A stretch of DNA of 47,500 bases, from assembly GCF_000091045.1 (NCBI RefSeq), contig NC_006692.1, positions 989,721 to 1,037,220 on the forward strand, written 5' to 3'. The position numbers and the translations under genes were made by a program. Shown in pieces: positions 11,201 to 22,098 of this stretch. Under the pieces are notes generated by a model. The model did not search any database and was not told the origin of the DNA. It was given only the letters and a program-made list of their open reading frames with translations. The DNA is from Cryptococcus deneoformans JEC21 (lineage: Eukaryota; Basidiomycota; Tremellomycetes; Tremellales; Cryptococcaceae). How positions within the stretch are numbered: the first letter of the stretch is position 1; the number at the start of each line of letters is the position of its first letter.

Positions 11201-13407
11201 ATGATAGCCCCAAAGGGCTTGCAGTGGCCTGGTGTCAGTTCCACGAGGTATACCTCTTCGACACAGTCACCCCTGTCAAGCTCGGACAGCCGCTGGACCC
11301 AACTCATCTCCGCCCCCTGCCATTTTTCATTGCCAGTGTTCATCTCGACACTCAAGACGCTTTCATTGCATCCAGAGAAGCTCTTCCCGGCAGTTCTACA
11401 AGGTGATATTCTGCCTTTACATCAATCTTCAACGACAGATAGGTTGTCAAAAGACGCAGAAGACGAGATCAGAACGACAATCCCCGGACTAGAATTGATC
11501 GAGCGTATACGCACCAGACTAGTGCCCAATCAGCCTCAGAGGCATATTAAGCTGGACCAGACCAGCTCTTTCTATCGCTTTTCGCAAAGCCCAGAAGGTG
11601 CACCTCAGGAGAACAGCGATACTACTACGGAAAACGATTGTGGGCTAGTGATATTCATTCCAGAGATCAATTCGATAGAACACATCCCATATTACTATCC
11701 GCAAGCCAATCGCATAGCTTTCTTATGGGATCCCAGTAATATTAATGACGGTTCTGAGGAAAAAAGCGGAGTGAGGGCACGAATATCCGTACACTATCTC
11801 CAAACAAAATCGCCTTCTTTGATGTCACATGCACCTACTAACGCACACCTGCCTCTCGCTCATCCGGCCCTTGGGGCAATGATCTCTAGGTTGAACAGGC
11901 CTAAAAGACGGTCACCTCTTGCTACAATCAGTCAGGAGTCTGACGTCGATCGCTGCCAGAGATTGGGCGTTGTCGATGGATCACAACTGGAATCGGGTGG
12001 GATAGCAAGAAGTACCAAGGAATTGGAAAATGATTTATACAAGCAGTGCCAGCATCTTTTGGAAAAGGTATGCAAATACGGCCATGATCATTTCGCAGAT
12101 TCCCCTGTTCTCCATCCCAGAAATGGGGTACGTATACGATCGTTCTACTAGATAAAGACCATGCTGATGCTTTTCTAGGTCATAAAACCTCCTGAAAGCT
12201 TCGAATCCATCTATCTTCTTCTCAAAAATCGACATTGCCACCTAAATCCCAGTTTTTCCAAGACCGACATGGCCAAACACCGTTTGACTAAACTTCAAGC
12301 TGCACCGTCTGATGAGTGGGGCATACCCGCGAACAACATATCAGAATGGGGCCAGCGGGACGTGGCTGTGGCGGCATATCTGATGCTTCTTTGGAAGGAT
12401 ATGTATCCTGAAAGACCATCCGCGAATGATCAAGGCAAGGGTGAAAATGGGAAAGAATGGGATACTTGGGGAAGACCAGAAGGAGGCTTCATAGACCTGG
12501 GTTGCGTGAGTGCTGGTCATTATTGCCGGTTATCTAAACATGTAGACTGATACCTGTATTAGGGTAATGGCTTATTGGTGCATATTCTCATATCAGAGGT
12601 ATAGACTCCACCTTTTTTCTGATTGTCATTCGATCACTAATGTGGATGAAGGGTTATATAGGCAAAGGCTACGACTTGCGTCCACGTCCTTCATGGAATA
12701 TGTATCCATCAAAGACCAAAGATGCCCTCGTGAAGCAATCTCTCGATCTTCCCGGGTGGTTCCCTCGCACAGAAGACGAATGGGAGCTGGGATCGTGGGT
12801 GACGCGGGAAAAATGTGTCGTCCGGGACGGAGCATTCATCATAGGTAATCATTGCGATGAGCTCACCGTGAGTGACTCTTTTTATCGGATATCGAATCAC
12901 TACTGATTTAATTGTGTTTTCAAGCCATGGCTGCCTCTTCTTTCCATCATCCCATCGCCTCCCGTGCCCTACATTTCTTTACCTTGCTGTCTCCACACAC
13001 TCGATTCTATATATTCTCACCTCAACTTTGCGTCCCCTTCACAATCTTCCAACCAATGTATCTCTCTTCCCGCAGAGTTGGACCCAACAAAAAGCTTGTA
13101 TGACTCTTACATTGCTTGGCTAGGATGGTATAGTTTAGGATGTGGATGGGAGTGTGACATAGACAAGGTTGGACATGGTATGGCTATAGGCAAAGGCTGG
13201 GCTATCATCGGTAAGTCAGGGTAATCAAGCTTGAAGATCTGAGCGCAAGCTGACGAGCGAAATCACTTGTGCACAGGACGTAAAAGATGGGCGTCAGCAG
13301 AGGATGATGCGAAGTGTAGAGCTTGGGTGTTAGCCGAAGTTGAAGTCGTGCGACGTCGAGGGCGGTTTAAAGTCAAGGAGAATGAGGATGATGATCATGC
13401 AAAATGA
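11201..13407 (+). CDS. TRM44: tRNA(Ser) Um44 2'-O-methyltransferase Trm44
   Basis: Trm44 methylates the ribose of U44 in tRNA-Ser using S-adenosylmethionine. Six exons (11201-12127, 12179-12505, 12563-12598, 12652-12867, 12925-13210, 13277-13407) give 640 residues. The N-terminal segment WTQLISAPCHFS...HPEKLFPAVLQGDIL, then WGQRDVAVAAYLMLLWKDMY, and motif I FIDLGCGNGLLVHIL followed by GYIGKGYDLRPRPSW are characteristic of the family. ATG 11201 is the first ATG in this frame; the upstream in-frame sequence has only a TTG, so the start is fairly secure unless a leader exon exists. Motif I is split by an intron right after DLGC, and the glycine-rich loop sits on a 36-nt exon. The C-terminal third, with LYDSYIAWLGWYSLGCGW, matches the family's conserved end. 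Confidence 0.92.
12563..12598 (+). other. TRM44: 36-nt microexon of TRM44 carrying the SAM-binding glycine loop
   Basis: Twelve codons reading GNGLLVHILISE are bounded by GT-AG introns of 57 and 53 nt, both in phase 0. Skipping this exon would keep the frame but remove the cofactor-binding loop. Confidence 0.85.
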
Positions 13408-13515
13408 TTGAATGATGACCAACTTTATATAACTATCATCTACTGCAAAATTTTAAGTTTTATGCATGTTGAACTGCATATTGACAGCATGAGCAGAAAA
13501 TGAGCAAAAGAGACT

Positions 13516-13886
13516 GAAATGATCCAAGAATGGTATTGAAATGAGCTTTTTTCGTCCCGATCTCAGTTGGTAACCACTGAGACCTGGCGACTAGAACCAA
13601 AACTGAGATTAATGAGCCTTGTATAGCATTGAAATGAGCCATGAATGGGCTTGAAATGATCCTTGAGAGGGCTTGAAATGGTCCTTGAATGGGCTTGAAA
13701 TGGTCCTTGAATGGGCTTGAAATGATCCTTGAATGGGCTTGAAATGGTCCTTGAATGGGCTTGAAATGATCCTTGAAAGGGATTGAAATGGTCCTTGAAT
13801 GGGCTTGAAATGATCCTTGAAAGGGATTGAAATGAGCTTTTTTTTGTCCCGATCTCAGTTGGTGACCAGTGAAACCTCGCGACTAA
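13516..13886. repeat. 22-nt minisatellite bounded by a duplicated ~56-bp sequence
   Basis: Nine contiguous 22-nt units run from 13631 to 13828, beginning GAAATGGTCCTT or GAAATGATCCTT and ending GGGCTT or GGGATT, with a degenerate unit just before them. A lone unit lies at 13516-13537. A flanking sequence starting GAAATGAGCTTTTTT and ending in CGCGACTA or GGCGACTA occurs twice, at 13538-13593 and 13829-13886, with a handful of differences. The order is unit, flank, unit array, flank, which suggests duplication of a larger block with later expansion between the copies. Variation between units is mainly A/G at position 7 and near the unit end. Confidence 0.9.
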
Positions 13887-13958
13887 TAAATAAAAAACCA
13901 AAGCTGACGAGGTAGTCACCAGTCATTCAGTTACTCTGTTATGACGTGACGTCGTTAC

Positions 13959-13979
13959 TCTCGATCTTCATCTCGATCT
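13959..13979 (+). promoter_or_regulatory. paired TCTCGATCT elements, candidate white-collar light-response sites
   Basis: TCTCGATCT occurs at 13959-13967 and again at 13971-13979, about 170-190 bp before the UVE1 start codon. Light-response elements bound by the fungal white collar complex contain GATC/CGAT cores in pairs, and UVE1 is known to be light-induced through Bwc1-Bwc2 in C. neoformans. Assigning these sites to that complex is inference. Confidence 0.4.
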
Positions 13980-14146
13980 CCACCTTGCAAGCTTTTCAGG
14001 CTTTTTACTCATCGTTCACTATATAATACGATACCACACTTGACATTTCTTCGGTATGTATAAAACGCAGTCGCGAGTACTTCCTTCTGCTTTTGCAACA
14101 AACACGTCTGCATTTGTTGCCAAGTATTTATATCAGCATTAAGTAC

Positions 14147-16504
14147 ATGAGGTTCTTGTCGCTCTTTCGACCACCACCATTATCCGCAATCACGACAGAA
14201 GCAACTCTTCGGAGACAATATCCGTCTTACTTGCCAAAATCAATCCCGACATTATCTCATATTGAAACAAGTATGCCTCCCAGAAGAAGTGCACGTAAAG
14301 CACTGCAACCCTCTTCAACCGACATGGCGCCTTTCGCCACCTCTCCCAGAAGTCTAGAGCAAAGTCTTGCTCCGTCCCCGCCTTCGAAACCACCCAAAGC
14401 GACTTTACTGGCGGTAGCAATGGCCATGGATGAAGAGAATCTTACACCTCCGTCAGCTTCCGATGTAGAGGACGACCAGGTCAGCAAGGTAGTGATGAAC
14501 GGTGCTGCAGACCGAGCGTCGATCAAGCGTAAGAGGGGCTCAAAAATGGCTGTAGAAGAAGGAGGGAAGGTGGAGATTGGGGAAATTAGTTCAACAAAAG
14601 GGAGAAAAAGAGGCCGAAAGTCTAACGCTGAACTTGCTGCTGCCAAGGAAGAAGCTGAAAGTGAGGAAGAACTTGATTTCAGGGAAGACATGGCAATACC
14701 CGCGAAAGGGAAGAAAAATGGACAAAGAATCACAGTTGAGTCAACAGCCACAGCGAAAAATGGAGAACAAGAAAGAACAAAGAAAAAAGCGGTAAAGAAA
14801 TCACGAATAGCCAAAGACGAACCGCAATACGACGATGAAGGCAATGAGATCGTGAAACGTAAACGAAAGCCTAGGGAGTACCCCAAAAAGGTATATGAAA
14901 TTCCGGATGTTGAGCGGAAGACGACGACATTCAGAGGTAGGCGTTTCATAGCTTGGCTTAGTGAATGTTCAGTGCTAATTCTTTACAGGACGCCTTGGAT
15001 ACGCCTGTTTGAATACCGTGTTACGTGCCAACAAGCCTGAAAGTATATTTTGTTCGAGAACTTGTCGAATCGCCAGTATAGAGGAAGAGGGGATTGAATT
15101 ACCTAAAGGGCTCGGGCTAATGAACGTTCGAGACCTCAAGACATTAATCCAATGGAATGAAGACAACAAGATCCGTTTCATGCGGATGTCTTCTGAAATG
15201 TTTCCTTTCGCGTCTCACGCCAAGTATGGATACTCTCTCGATTTTGCGGATGCAGAGTTGAAAGAAGCAGGAGATTTAGCAAAAAAATACCGGCATAGAT
15301 TGACTATGCATCCAGGTCAGGTGAGTCTAGTTAAATCACAAACAGCAGGGACATGCAAGGCTGATTAGAGCAGTTTACGCAATTAGGGTCACCGAAAAAG
15401 GCGGTAGTAGATGCGTCAATTAGAGAGCTAGAATATCACTGTGAAATTATGGACAGGATGGGACTTGGGCCTGATGGTGTGATGATGTAAGTAGCACAAA
15501 TCGCAGCCAAGAAACCCCTGCTGATAAGGATCAGCATCCATATGGGGGGTGTTTACGGGGATAAAGAAAGCACTTTGGCAAGATTCAAAGAAAATTACAC
15601 CACCCTTACGAGCGACCAGGTGAAGGCAAGGCTTGTCCTGGAGAATGACGAAGTAAGTATACAGGTTTAAAACCCTATGGGCAAGGGTCTGACAGTAACG
15701 TAGATTTGTTACAACGTCGATGATCTTCTACCAGTTTGTACTGAGCTTGACATCCCCATCATCTTTGATTATCATCACGACGCCTTGAACCCTTCCGCCG
15801 GCCCTCCCGCAGAGCTTATCCCGAAGATTGCAGAGGTCTGGAACAAGAAGGGCATCAAGATGAAGCAACATCTATCAGAGCCTAGACCAGGGGCGGAGAG
15901 CATAATGGAGAGGAGGGCGCATGCTGATCGATGTCAGACGTTGCCAGCGGAGTTGCCGGATGATGTCGATTTAATGATTGAGGCCAAAGACAAAGTGCGT
16001 GGTATCCCCACCTCATGGTAAATTCATTGGCTGATAGTGAACATAGGAGCAAGCAGTATTCGAGCTGTACCGAATCTAGTAGGTACAATTCTAGCACGGT
16101 TGGGCATGAGAAGCTGATCATAACTTGACAGCGGCCTGGAAGATGTTATCCATGACAACCTGCGCCCTCCCGATCCCAATCCCAGCATGCAGACCAAGGG
16201 CCGGAAGAGCAATCTCAAGAAGTAGGTTGTCTACCTATCATATTCTTATTTCCATCTCAGGAGACTGATTGCAGCATTGACCAACAGGAAGACCAAAGAA
16301 ACAGTGGATGTCGACTCTCAAGCTGAACCGGTCCAGTTGTCTGATATCGAAAAGGAGGGCGACGGAGGGATGGGCGATGAGGGTATCAAGAAAAACGGAC
16401 AGGTTGTGGAGATAGATGATGTGGGCATAGAGGTAGACGTGGATGAGACGAAGAAGATGCCCAAGGAGAAAGGAAGAGTGAAGAAAAAAGCGGTGGCAGA
16501 ATAG
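14147..16504 (+). CDS. UVE1: UV-damage endonuclease Uve1 (UvdE/UVDE family)
   Basis: Uve1 nicks DNA 5' of UV photoproducts and other distortions, starting an alternative excision repair route; in Cryptococcus it has been linked to mitochondria and light induction. Exons 14147-14936, 14989-15320, 15374-15486, 15535-15652, 15704-15994, 16047-16078, 16132-16221 and 16288-16504 give about 660 residues. The first 42 residues (MRFLSLFRPPPL..., Arg-rich with few acids) look like a mitochondrial presequence, and a second in-frame ATG at 14273 (MPPRRSARK) would give a form without it. A basic, Lys/Glu-rich N-terminal domain precedes the TIM-barrel catalytic domain, which starts at RLGYACLNTVLR. Conserved motifs include FRMSSEMFPFASH (here preceded by IR), HRLTMHPGQFTQLGSP, IIHMGGVYGDK, LVLENDE and IIFDYHHD, which carry the metal-binding His, Glu and Asp residues. 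The C-terminal tail is acidic and then basic. Confidence 0.95.
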
Positions 16505-17359
16505 CCATTTTTATATGCATCTTTGCCCTCGACGCACGGACCTTCCGTCGTTGACACGCGAGTCGTGCGGATATGTCTGTATTTATGGCACAGTAACGGT
16601 AGACTTATATTGATTGGCGATTGGGGCATCGGGCATCTTGTTGTCTTCAGATTTTCATACAAGCAAAGAAGCAAAGACGCAAAGGCGAGAGACGACAAAA
16701 ATGGATGATTTTCGCTACAAGAACGAAGGCTTCAACCGACGCAAAGAAGACGTCGCTTCTAGCTTCGAATAAATGTAACAAATCAAATTGAAAGGCGCGA
16801 AACACCAGAAGTCTGTGATGGTATGCATGCACGCCCATCATGTCGTATATTGTAGTTGCCGGGCTTGCTACGTATGAGTTGCCCCTGCTGCGCGTCAGCC
16901 AACAAATATCATACGTAGACACAGCATTGGAGCTGGGAATAGGTTTCATCATCCATTCCTTTAGTAGTCACCATTAGAGTTCAGAATAATGCCTTATATT
17001 ATAACGTTCCCATACACAAAGTAACTCTGAATCCCCGCCGTTGTCATTCCAGTTCTTTCATGATTCATGTGCCATATTTGCATATTGCGCGTTCCATCGG
17101 GACTGTGAGACTATACAGCAGAAAGTGTCCTGATCTAAATTAGTATGCCTTCGTTGCTGGCCGGGCATTCGTCCGTCGCCGGCTGCTGCGGAGGAGCGGA
17201 ATTGCAGTTCTTTGTTCTTATTTTAATACTTTTCTGTGATCACGTGACAGAGTAAACAACTCCAAGCAGCCGTCAACAAGTGTAATTACTTCCGTCCAAA
17301 TAAACATAAACATCTCCCATCTTCTCCTTCTTTCTCACAGAACACAAACATTCCCCAGT
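16505..17359. promoter_or_regulatory. intergenic: UVE1 3' region and promoter of the forkhead gene
   Basis: An 855-bp gap without a credible coding exon. A palindromic TCACGTGA E-box lies at 17240-17247, about 113 bp before the forkhead start codon, so this end is probably that gene's promoter. The rest looks like 3' UTR and plain AT-rich spacer; the longest minus-strand ORF (about 100 codons) has no recognisable motif. Confidence 0.5.
17240..17247. promoter_or_regulatory. palindromic E-box TCACGTGA upstream of the forkhead gene
   Basis: The octamer matches the Cbf1/Pho4-type bHLH site and lies 113 bp before the start codon. An identical octamer lies in the NTH1/ROK1 promoter. Confidence 0.45.
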
Positions 17360-19284
17360 ATGGAGGCTCACAGAGCGGCACATCCTGAGAGCATCGGCGT
17401 CTCTCGCCCTCGCTATCCGTAAGCCTTCTTCTGTAAACCTTCCGCATCGCCCAGCTTATCATTGATATCCGTTTGTTCATGTTCCCATGTGCAATAGTGG
17501 CATACCTCTGCTACGAATGAAGCCACCTTCGCCGCAAAGGAAGAATAGCTGGGATCTGCACTCCAGCGGAAGTCTCTCCTCTTCTCGTGCCTCTACTCCC
17601 CCCTCAGCATCCTCCTTTCATGCGCCTGACCCAGGTGTAGAAGGTATCCCTGATGGTCCTCGTCCTCTCACTCGACCGCAAGCACCTCTAGCCTTCCTTA
17701 TGGGCCAGGCTATCCTCAGTTCATCCCGAGGTGGCTTGTCGCTCGGCCACATATATAGATGGATTGAAACTGCCTATCCTTTCTTCGCTGCCGATACTGC
17801 GGGATGGCGCAATTCGGTCAGACACACATTGTCCACAAACAAGGTGTTTGAAAAGACAGATCGCACCACAGACTACCCATCAGGAAAAGGGGGTATTTGG
17901 ACAATCAAGAAGGGCGAAGAGTGGCGCTGGGACGGAGTGGAGACCTTTACCAGGACATTTCAGGCTGATTCAGAAAGGGTAAAGTCCAGAAATAGGACTC
18001 CGTCACAGACAAGCGAGACATCCACGTCCTCAGCGGCGGTAATAGAGCCCCATAGTGGCCCCGAACCTGGCACTGAAGGTATCCCAGAAGGTCCACGTCC
18101 TCTTGCACGTCCTCAAGCACCATTGGCATTCCTCATGGGTCAAGCCATCCTTAGCTCTTCCTTTGGCGGTCTATCTTTAGAGCACATCTATCGCTGGATT
18201 GAGACTGCTTATCCATTTTTCGCCACCGATACAGCTGGATGGCGAAACTCTGTAAGACATACCCTATCTATACACAAGATGTTCGCCAAGGTTGAAAGGA
18301 CCGACAAATACCCTCGAGGGAAGGGATGCATCTGGACGATTGTTAAGGGCGAAGAATGTCATTGGGGAGAAAATGAGACGTTTACCAAGAATTTCCCACC
18401 GGGGCACCCACATTATGCCTTATGTCGACAGACTGTTTGGGATAAGGAACGAAAAGGAGAAGGAAAGAAGGGGGGAAAGAGAAAGAAGAGATTATCAGAT
18501 GAGGACAGCGAGCTTAACGTGAGTGGTTTACTTGTCATGTTACGCACGTTGCTGACAAAGTGGTCCCTAGTCGGTCCCCGAAAGTGGCCGTATGGCCCCT
18601 ATTGAATCAATTAGCCCCAAGGTGCGAAGCGCGCATCCCCTCAGTAACGTCCCTCTCCCCACAGATGTCCCATCTGTCACGAGCATGCACGAGAAACGGC
18701 CGTCACTCCCTCCTTTACGCAGTTTCTCGGGTCCTACACTGCCGCCACTTTCTTCTTTCAATCTCCAATCCGACTCTAGCTTTAAAGGTGTTCACCGGCG
18801 CTCCGAGTCGCTTCATTCTCTTCACTCTCGTAAATACTCATCCGAATTTGAACTTCCACCAATTAAGCGCTTCCGCGTAAGCGAAACCCTTCCTTCTATC
18901 GATTCACCCGCTTTTTCGGCATCCCATGATATCAGACCCACCCTTCCTCCAATCCGCGATCACCTTGCTCGAGAGCAGACATCTGCCTCCGGATCGGTTG
19001 CGTCCCCACCACCTTACCTCCCTCCCATTCCTTTTGGCGCAAATGTCGCTTCGCTTTATGAACGTACCTCTCTCTACCCTCAAAAGCAGATATCCTATGA
19101 ACGATACTCTAGCTCTTTGGATGATGACACTCCAAACGATGTGTACCAATATAACAAATTTGATGCAGCTTTTGGAAAGGCGAATGAGAGAATGCAAGTG
19201 GTAGAGGTTGACGGAATAGGGGAAGTTAGGGAAGACATGGGACGAAGGAAGCCTTGGAATGGGTTCAGATTTTGGGTACCTTGA
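17360..19284 (+). CDS. transcription factor with two tandem forkhead domains
   Basis: Three exons (17360-17418, 17498-18518, 18571-19284) give 597 residues, starting MEAHRAAHPESIGVSRPRYP. Residues 64-174 and 209-319 are two copies of a forkhead/winged-helix domain. Both carry RPQAPLAFLMGQAILSSS, LSLxHIYRWIETAYPFF and the recognition-helix core GWRNSVRHTLS, then GKGxIWTI. In ordinary forkhead proteins the equivalents are KPPYSY, the IYxWI helix, WQNSIRHNLS and GKGxYW. By hand count the copies share about 86 of 111 residues without gaps. The start of the C-terminal third is Lys/Arg-rich (a nuclear-localisation candidate), the rest Ser/Pro-rich. Fungal forkheads act in cell-cycle, ribosomal-gene and stress control; which applies here cannot be told. 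The short first exon is accepted because it joins in frame across a normal intron. Confidence 0.88.
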
Positions 19285-20422
19285 GTCGTTGTTGTGCTGT
19301 GTCCGGCACTTGATTTTTATCTTGTTTTCTTGTTGTGTCTTTTTGGTTTTCTTTCTCTTGTCACGGACATTTGTTCTTGTACGGTTTTAGATTTATATGC
19401 TTCATTGGCGGTGGTGACGACAGAAGAAGGAAAAGAAGAAAAAGCGGACAATCTGCGACACGAACAAGTATTATGAGCTGCTGTAAGGTCTTCATCGGCC
19501 AGACATTTATTGCGATACACTTGTTGAATTCTGTAGAGGTTAACTTTGGTCTGGCTCTTATTATGATGGATCGTCATGCTCCCTGTAACTGCTGCCATGC
19601 CATCATCACCACTCATGAGCGAAAGAAAAAGAAGATACATGCATCTCTATCAATCATTATCCCCTCCCTGATCCCCGGCCCACTTCCTTGTTTTGTCCCA
19701 ACATGTCTAGATCAATAATCAGAACTTGTTCCCTCCCACCTGGAACCAATGTCTATCGAAGATTATAGCGAGGCCAACAAAACTAATATTTGTGGGAAAT
19801 AAACGAAGCGTCGGATGTCGGAGCAATCGAAATTCTCATTAGTTAAGTAAATTTGAAATGAGTTAATAAAAGCAAATTATTGTTATTTTGTGCCGTTGCA
19901 GTCGCAGCTTTGATTTGATTACGTCTCGGGGGACTTCTGACATCGACCGCCGGTCATTTAATGCAATCTCGGCCTCTCAAACAACAAACGCGGCGGCGGC
20001 AAACAGCAGTCTTCTATTTTTATCTTTTCCTCCGTTCTTCTTGTTATCATCATTATTTGAAAGCTTCATTCATTCCTTACTTTTGTCTGTCATCGAAGAC
20101 GCCATCAATCTGACCATGCAAGTCGGATTTACAGCAACTCGCCCCTTGCCTCTTTTCTACGTTCTTTATTTGGTCTTTGCGCAGTTCCTCTTATCCGCCA
20201 ACAAAGAACAACTAACTTCCATCACAACAGTTCTTCATTACAGACGGCGGATAACGCTTTTCCGCCATCGAATCAACGGGTATAAAATCGATTCATTTCT
20301 TTCTCATTCATTGCAACGTCTCAAACGTGTCTATCTGTCAGCCTTATTTTCAAACCAAGGAAAGCTTTTCACTTTCTCATCACAGCATCGAAATACATAG
20401 GATCATACTGCACTTCAACAAA
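19285..20422. promoter_or_regulatory. intergenic: forkhead 3' region and promoter of the F-box-like gene
   Basis: About 1.1 kb without a supported gene. A TATAAAAT box at 20281-20288 lies some 140 bp before the start codon at 20423 and is the best core-promoter candidate. A 170-codon ORF over 19888-20400 has no family motifs, reads through the TATA box and is poor in conserved features, so it is not called. Confidence 0.45.
20281..20288 (+). promoter_or_regulatory. TATA box of the F-box-like gene
   Basis: TATAAAAT about 140 bp before the start codon at 20423; the position suits a core promoter with a leader of roughly 100 nt. Confidence 0.45.
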
Positions 20423-21817
20423 ATGGTCCACTCCTTGTCTTACCGCATAAGCTATCCTTCTCGATTTCACGACGACTCCAGTTGTCTCCAGGTAAGTAGT
20501 AACTCCTGAGGAGGGGTTGACGACGAATGACCACTAGCTGACATGATGAAATTCAAGGCTGATCCTACATGGTCTTCTCCATCTTTGGCAACATGGAGTC
20601 GTTCCAAACCCCCACAAATCGAGTTCACTACTCTTATTCCCCTCAGAGAAGTCCAGCATTTCATTTTGGATGAGCTCGCCCGGATCAAGCCGGTCACGGT
20701 TATGCGCATCTCGAAATATCAATATCATCGTATCCTCCCTGATCTGTATAGGACGTTCATTATCCCTTGGGATAAACCTGAAAAAGCACTCTACGGCACT
20801 CGTCCAATAACCTGTACTAAACGTTTAGCGCTTTCATACGTCCAAACGCTTTACGTCGGCGCCGATCCACGCGAAAACAGAGTCCCACTTCCTATCAACA
20901 GAGGGTGGTGGGCAGATCGTGGCCTCGTTGAATTCGTATGGGCCCTACTTAAGTTTTCTGCCTTCAACCGTCCTACCAAAACGAATGGGAAGAAAAGCTA
21001 TTTACTTCCTCGACTGGAATCAATACACATTGCTTCTGCCGTTTGCGCCCAGAGGATCAACGAACTCGCACCCCACACAGCTACAAGTTACGATGATGGG
21101 ACCCCTCTCCCGCCTATGGGAGACCAATCATATCTGCTCTGGAATTTATTCTTCCGGCTAACCCCCACCCCCTCTGCTTGTCGTATCTCGATACATGCAC
21201 CTATCTCGTCCAAGGAACCGGAGTGGCCATCCAGCATAGACTCGATGACGTTTATCGGTCATCTCGCGGACCGGCGGCAGTTTTCCGTCCATTTCCATCA
21301 GCTTGATCAGGAGGGCCTTCGCGATCGGTATCTGGACAAACCACACAAAGTCATACGATTCAAAGTTTGCGGTAGACGCCATGCCGGCTTGGATAATTTG
21401 GTCTTACAAACAGCATTCAGAGATCATGTTTTCAACTTTTCACCGGACACTAGGTGGGATATTTTGGACTCGAGATTAGAAGGGCTCTTGAATGGCAGTT
21501 GGATACACGGTCATGGTAGAATCATGTACCCCGACACGGAGGAGTGGGACTATCGAAAGAGATACCAGATCCGACTGTTCACTTATGGAGGCACAGTAAA
21601 GCAGAAGAAATACGATAACTACAAGGTGCCGGCATGGTTTGATTGGGATAATTTTCGAAGTTATATTGATAGAGTGCAAGCGGAGAAACAGAGGGAACAG
21701 ATGGAAAGTGAAAGGGTGGCCAAGCAGCTTAGAAGGCTGGATGTGCTAGAGAGAATCAAATATGATCTTCAGTACAGGAGGAAATACATTACCGTAAAGA
21801 GGCGTTGTACATGGTAA
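20423..21817 (+). CDS. F-box-like hypothetical protein
   Basis: Two exons (20423-20491, 20558-21817) give 442 residues. I do not recognise a defined enzyme. The segment KPVTVMRISKYQYHRILPDLYRTF resembles the start of F-box-like proteins that are abundant in Cryptococcus, where a short helical motif is followed by a leucine-poor, Trp/Tyr-rich body. YVQTLYVGADPR and LPRLESIHIASAV may be degenerate LRR-like strands. The C-terminus (residues about 375-440) is charged and helical, rich in Arg, Lys and Glu. If it is an F-box protein it would recruit substrates to an SCF ubiquitin ligase, but no clear LP...I...L...W F-box core is seen. It converges on SGF73, 281 bp away. Confidence 0.7.
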
Positions 21818-22098
21818 ATAATTTAGTTGTGATAATGGTTGCGGATCTCAACTTTCGGTATGTCGGTTGCCTTAGCGCTGTTTCGCTTCAATAACAGGCA
21901 CTCGTTGCTCGCTGTCGTGTCATGCATGTACCTAGTTGTAAACTTGGGTCTGAAAATACGCGAGATTTTGAAGCGAAAGTATAGTTTGAATAGTTGTTTC
22001 TCCGTCTGGGGCAACAGTTTCAAAGAAACAAATATGCATAAACAGCTACAAAAAAGGGCATCAAAGATGATATACAACCACCTCTCACAAAGTTCCCC

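Larger units (their letters stand above)
13408..14146. promoter_or_regulatory. intergenic region with minisatellite and UVE1 promoter
   Basis: The first half holds the minisatellite (separate entry). The second half, from about 13890, is the UVE1 promoter and leader: TGACGTGACGTCG at 13942-13954, two TCTCGATCT elements at 13959-13967 and 13971-13979, and an AT-rich TATAATAC stretch near 14021. No gene is supported here; the minus-strand ORF over the minisatellite is an effect of the repeat. Confidence 0.6.

Noticed and set aside
11088..11220. Upstream ATG 11088 as the TRM44 start
   Set aside because: It lies in another frame and ends at a stop after about 38 codons; a leader uORF is possible but not the protein start.
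13563..13919. 118-codon minus-strand ORF with repeated SRTISSPFKDHFKPI-like peptides
   Set aside because: It is the translation of the 22-nt minisatellite and its flank; the unit is not a multiple of three, no start context or domain is seen, and it has no flanking gene structure.
16647..16952. 101-codon minus-strand ORF between UVE1 and the forkhead gene
   Set aside because: No recognisable domain and no supporting exon structure.
19888..20400. 170-codon plus-strand ORF upstream of the F-box-like gene
   Set aside because: It lacks motifs, spans the TATA box of the next gene and has leader-like composition.
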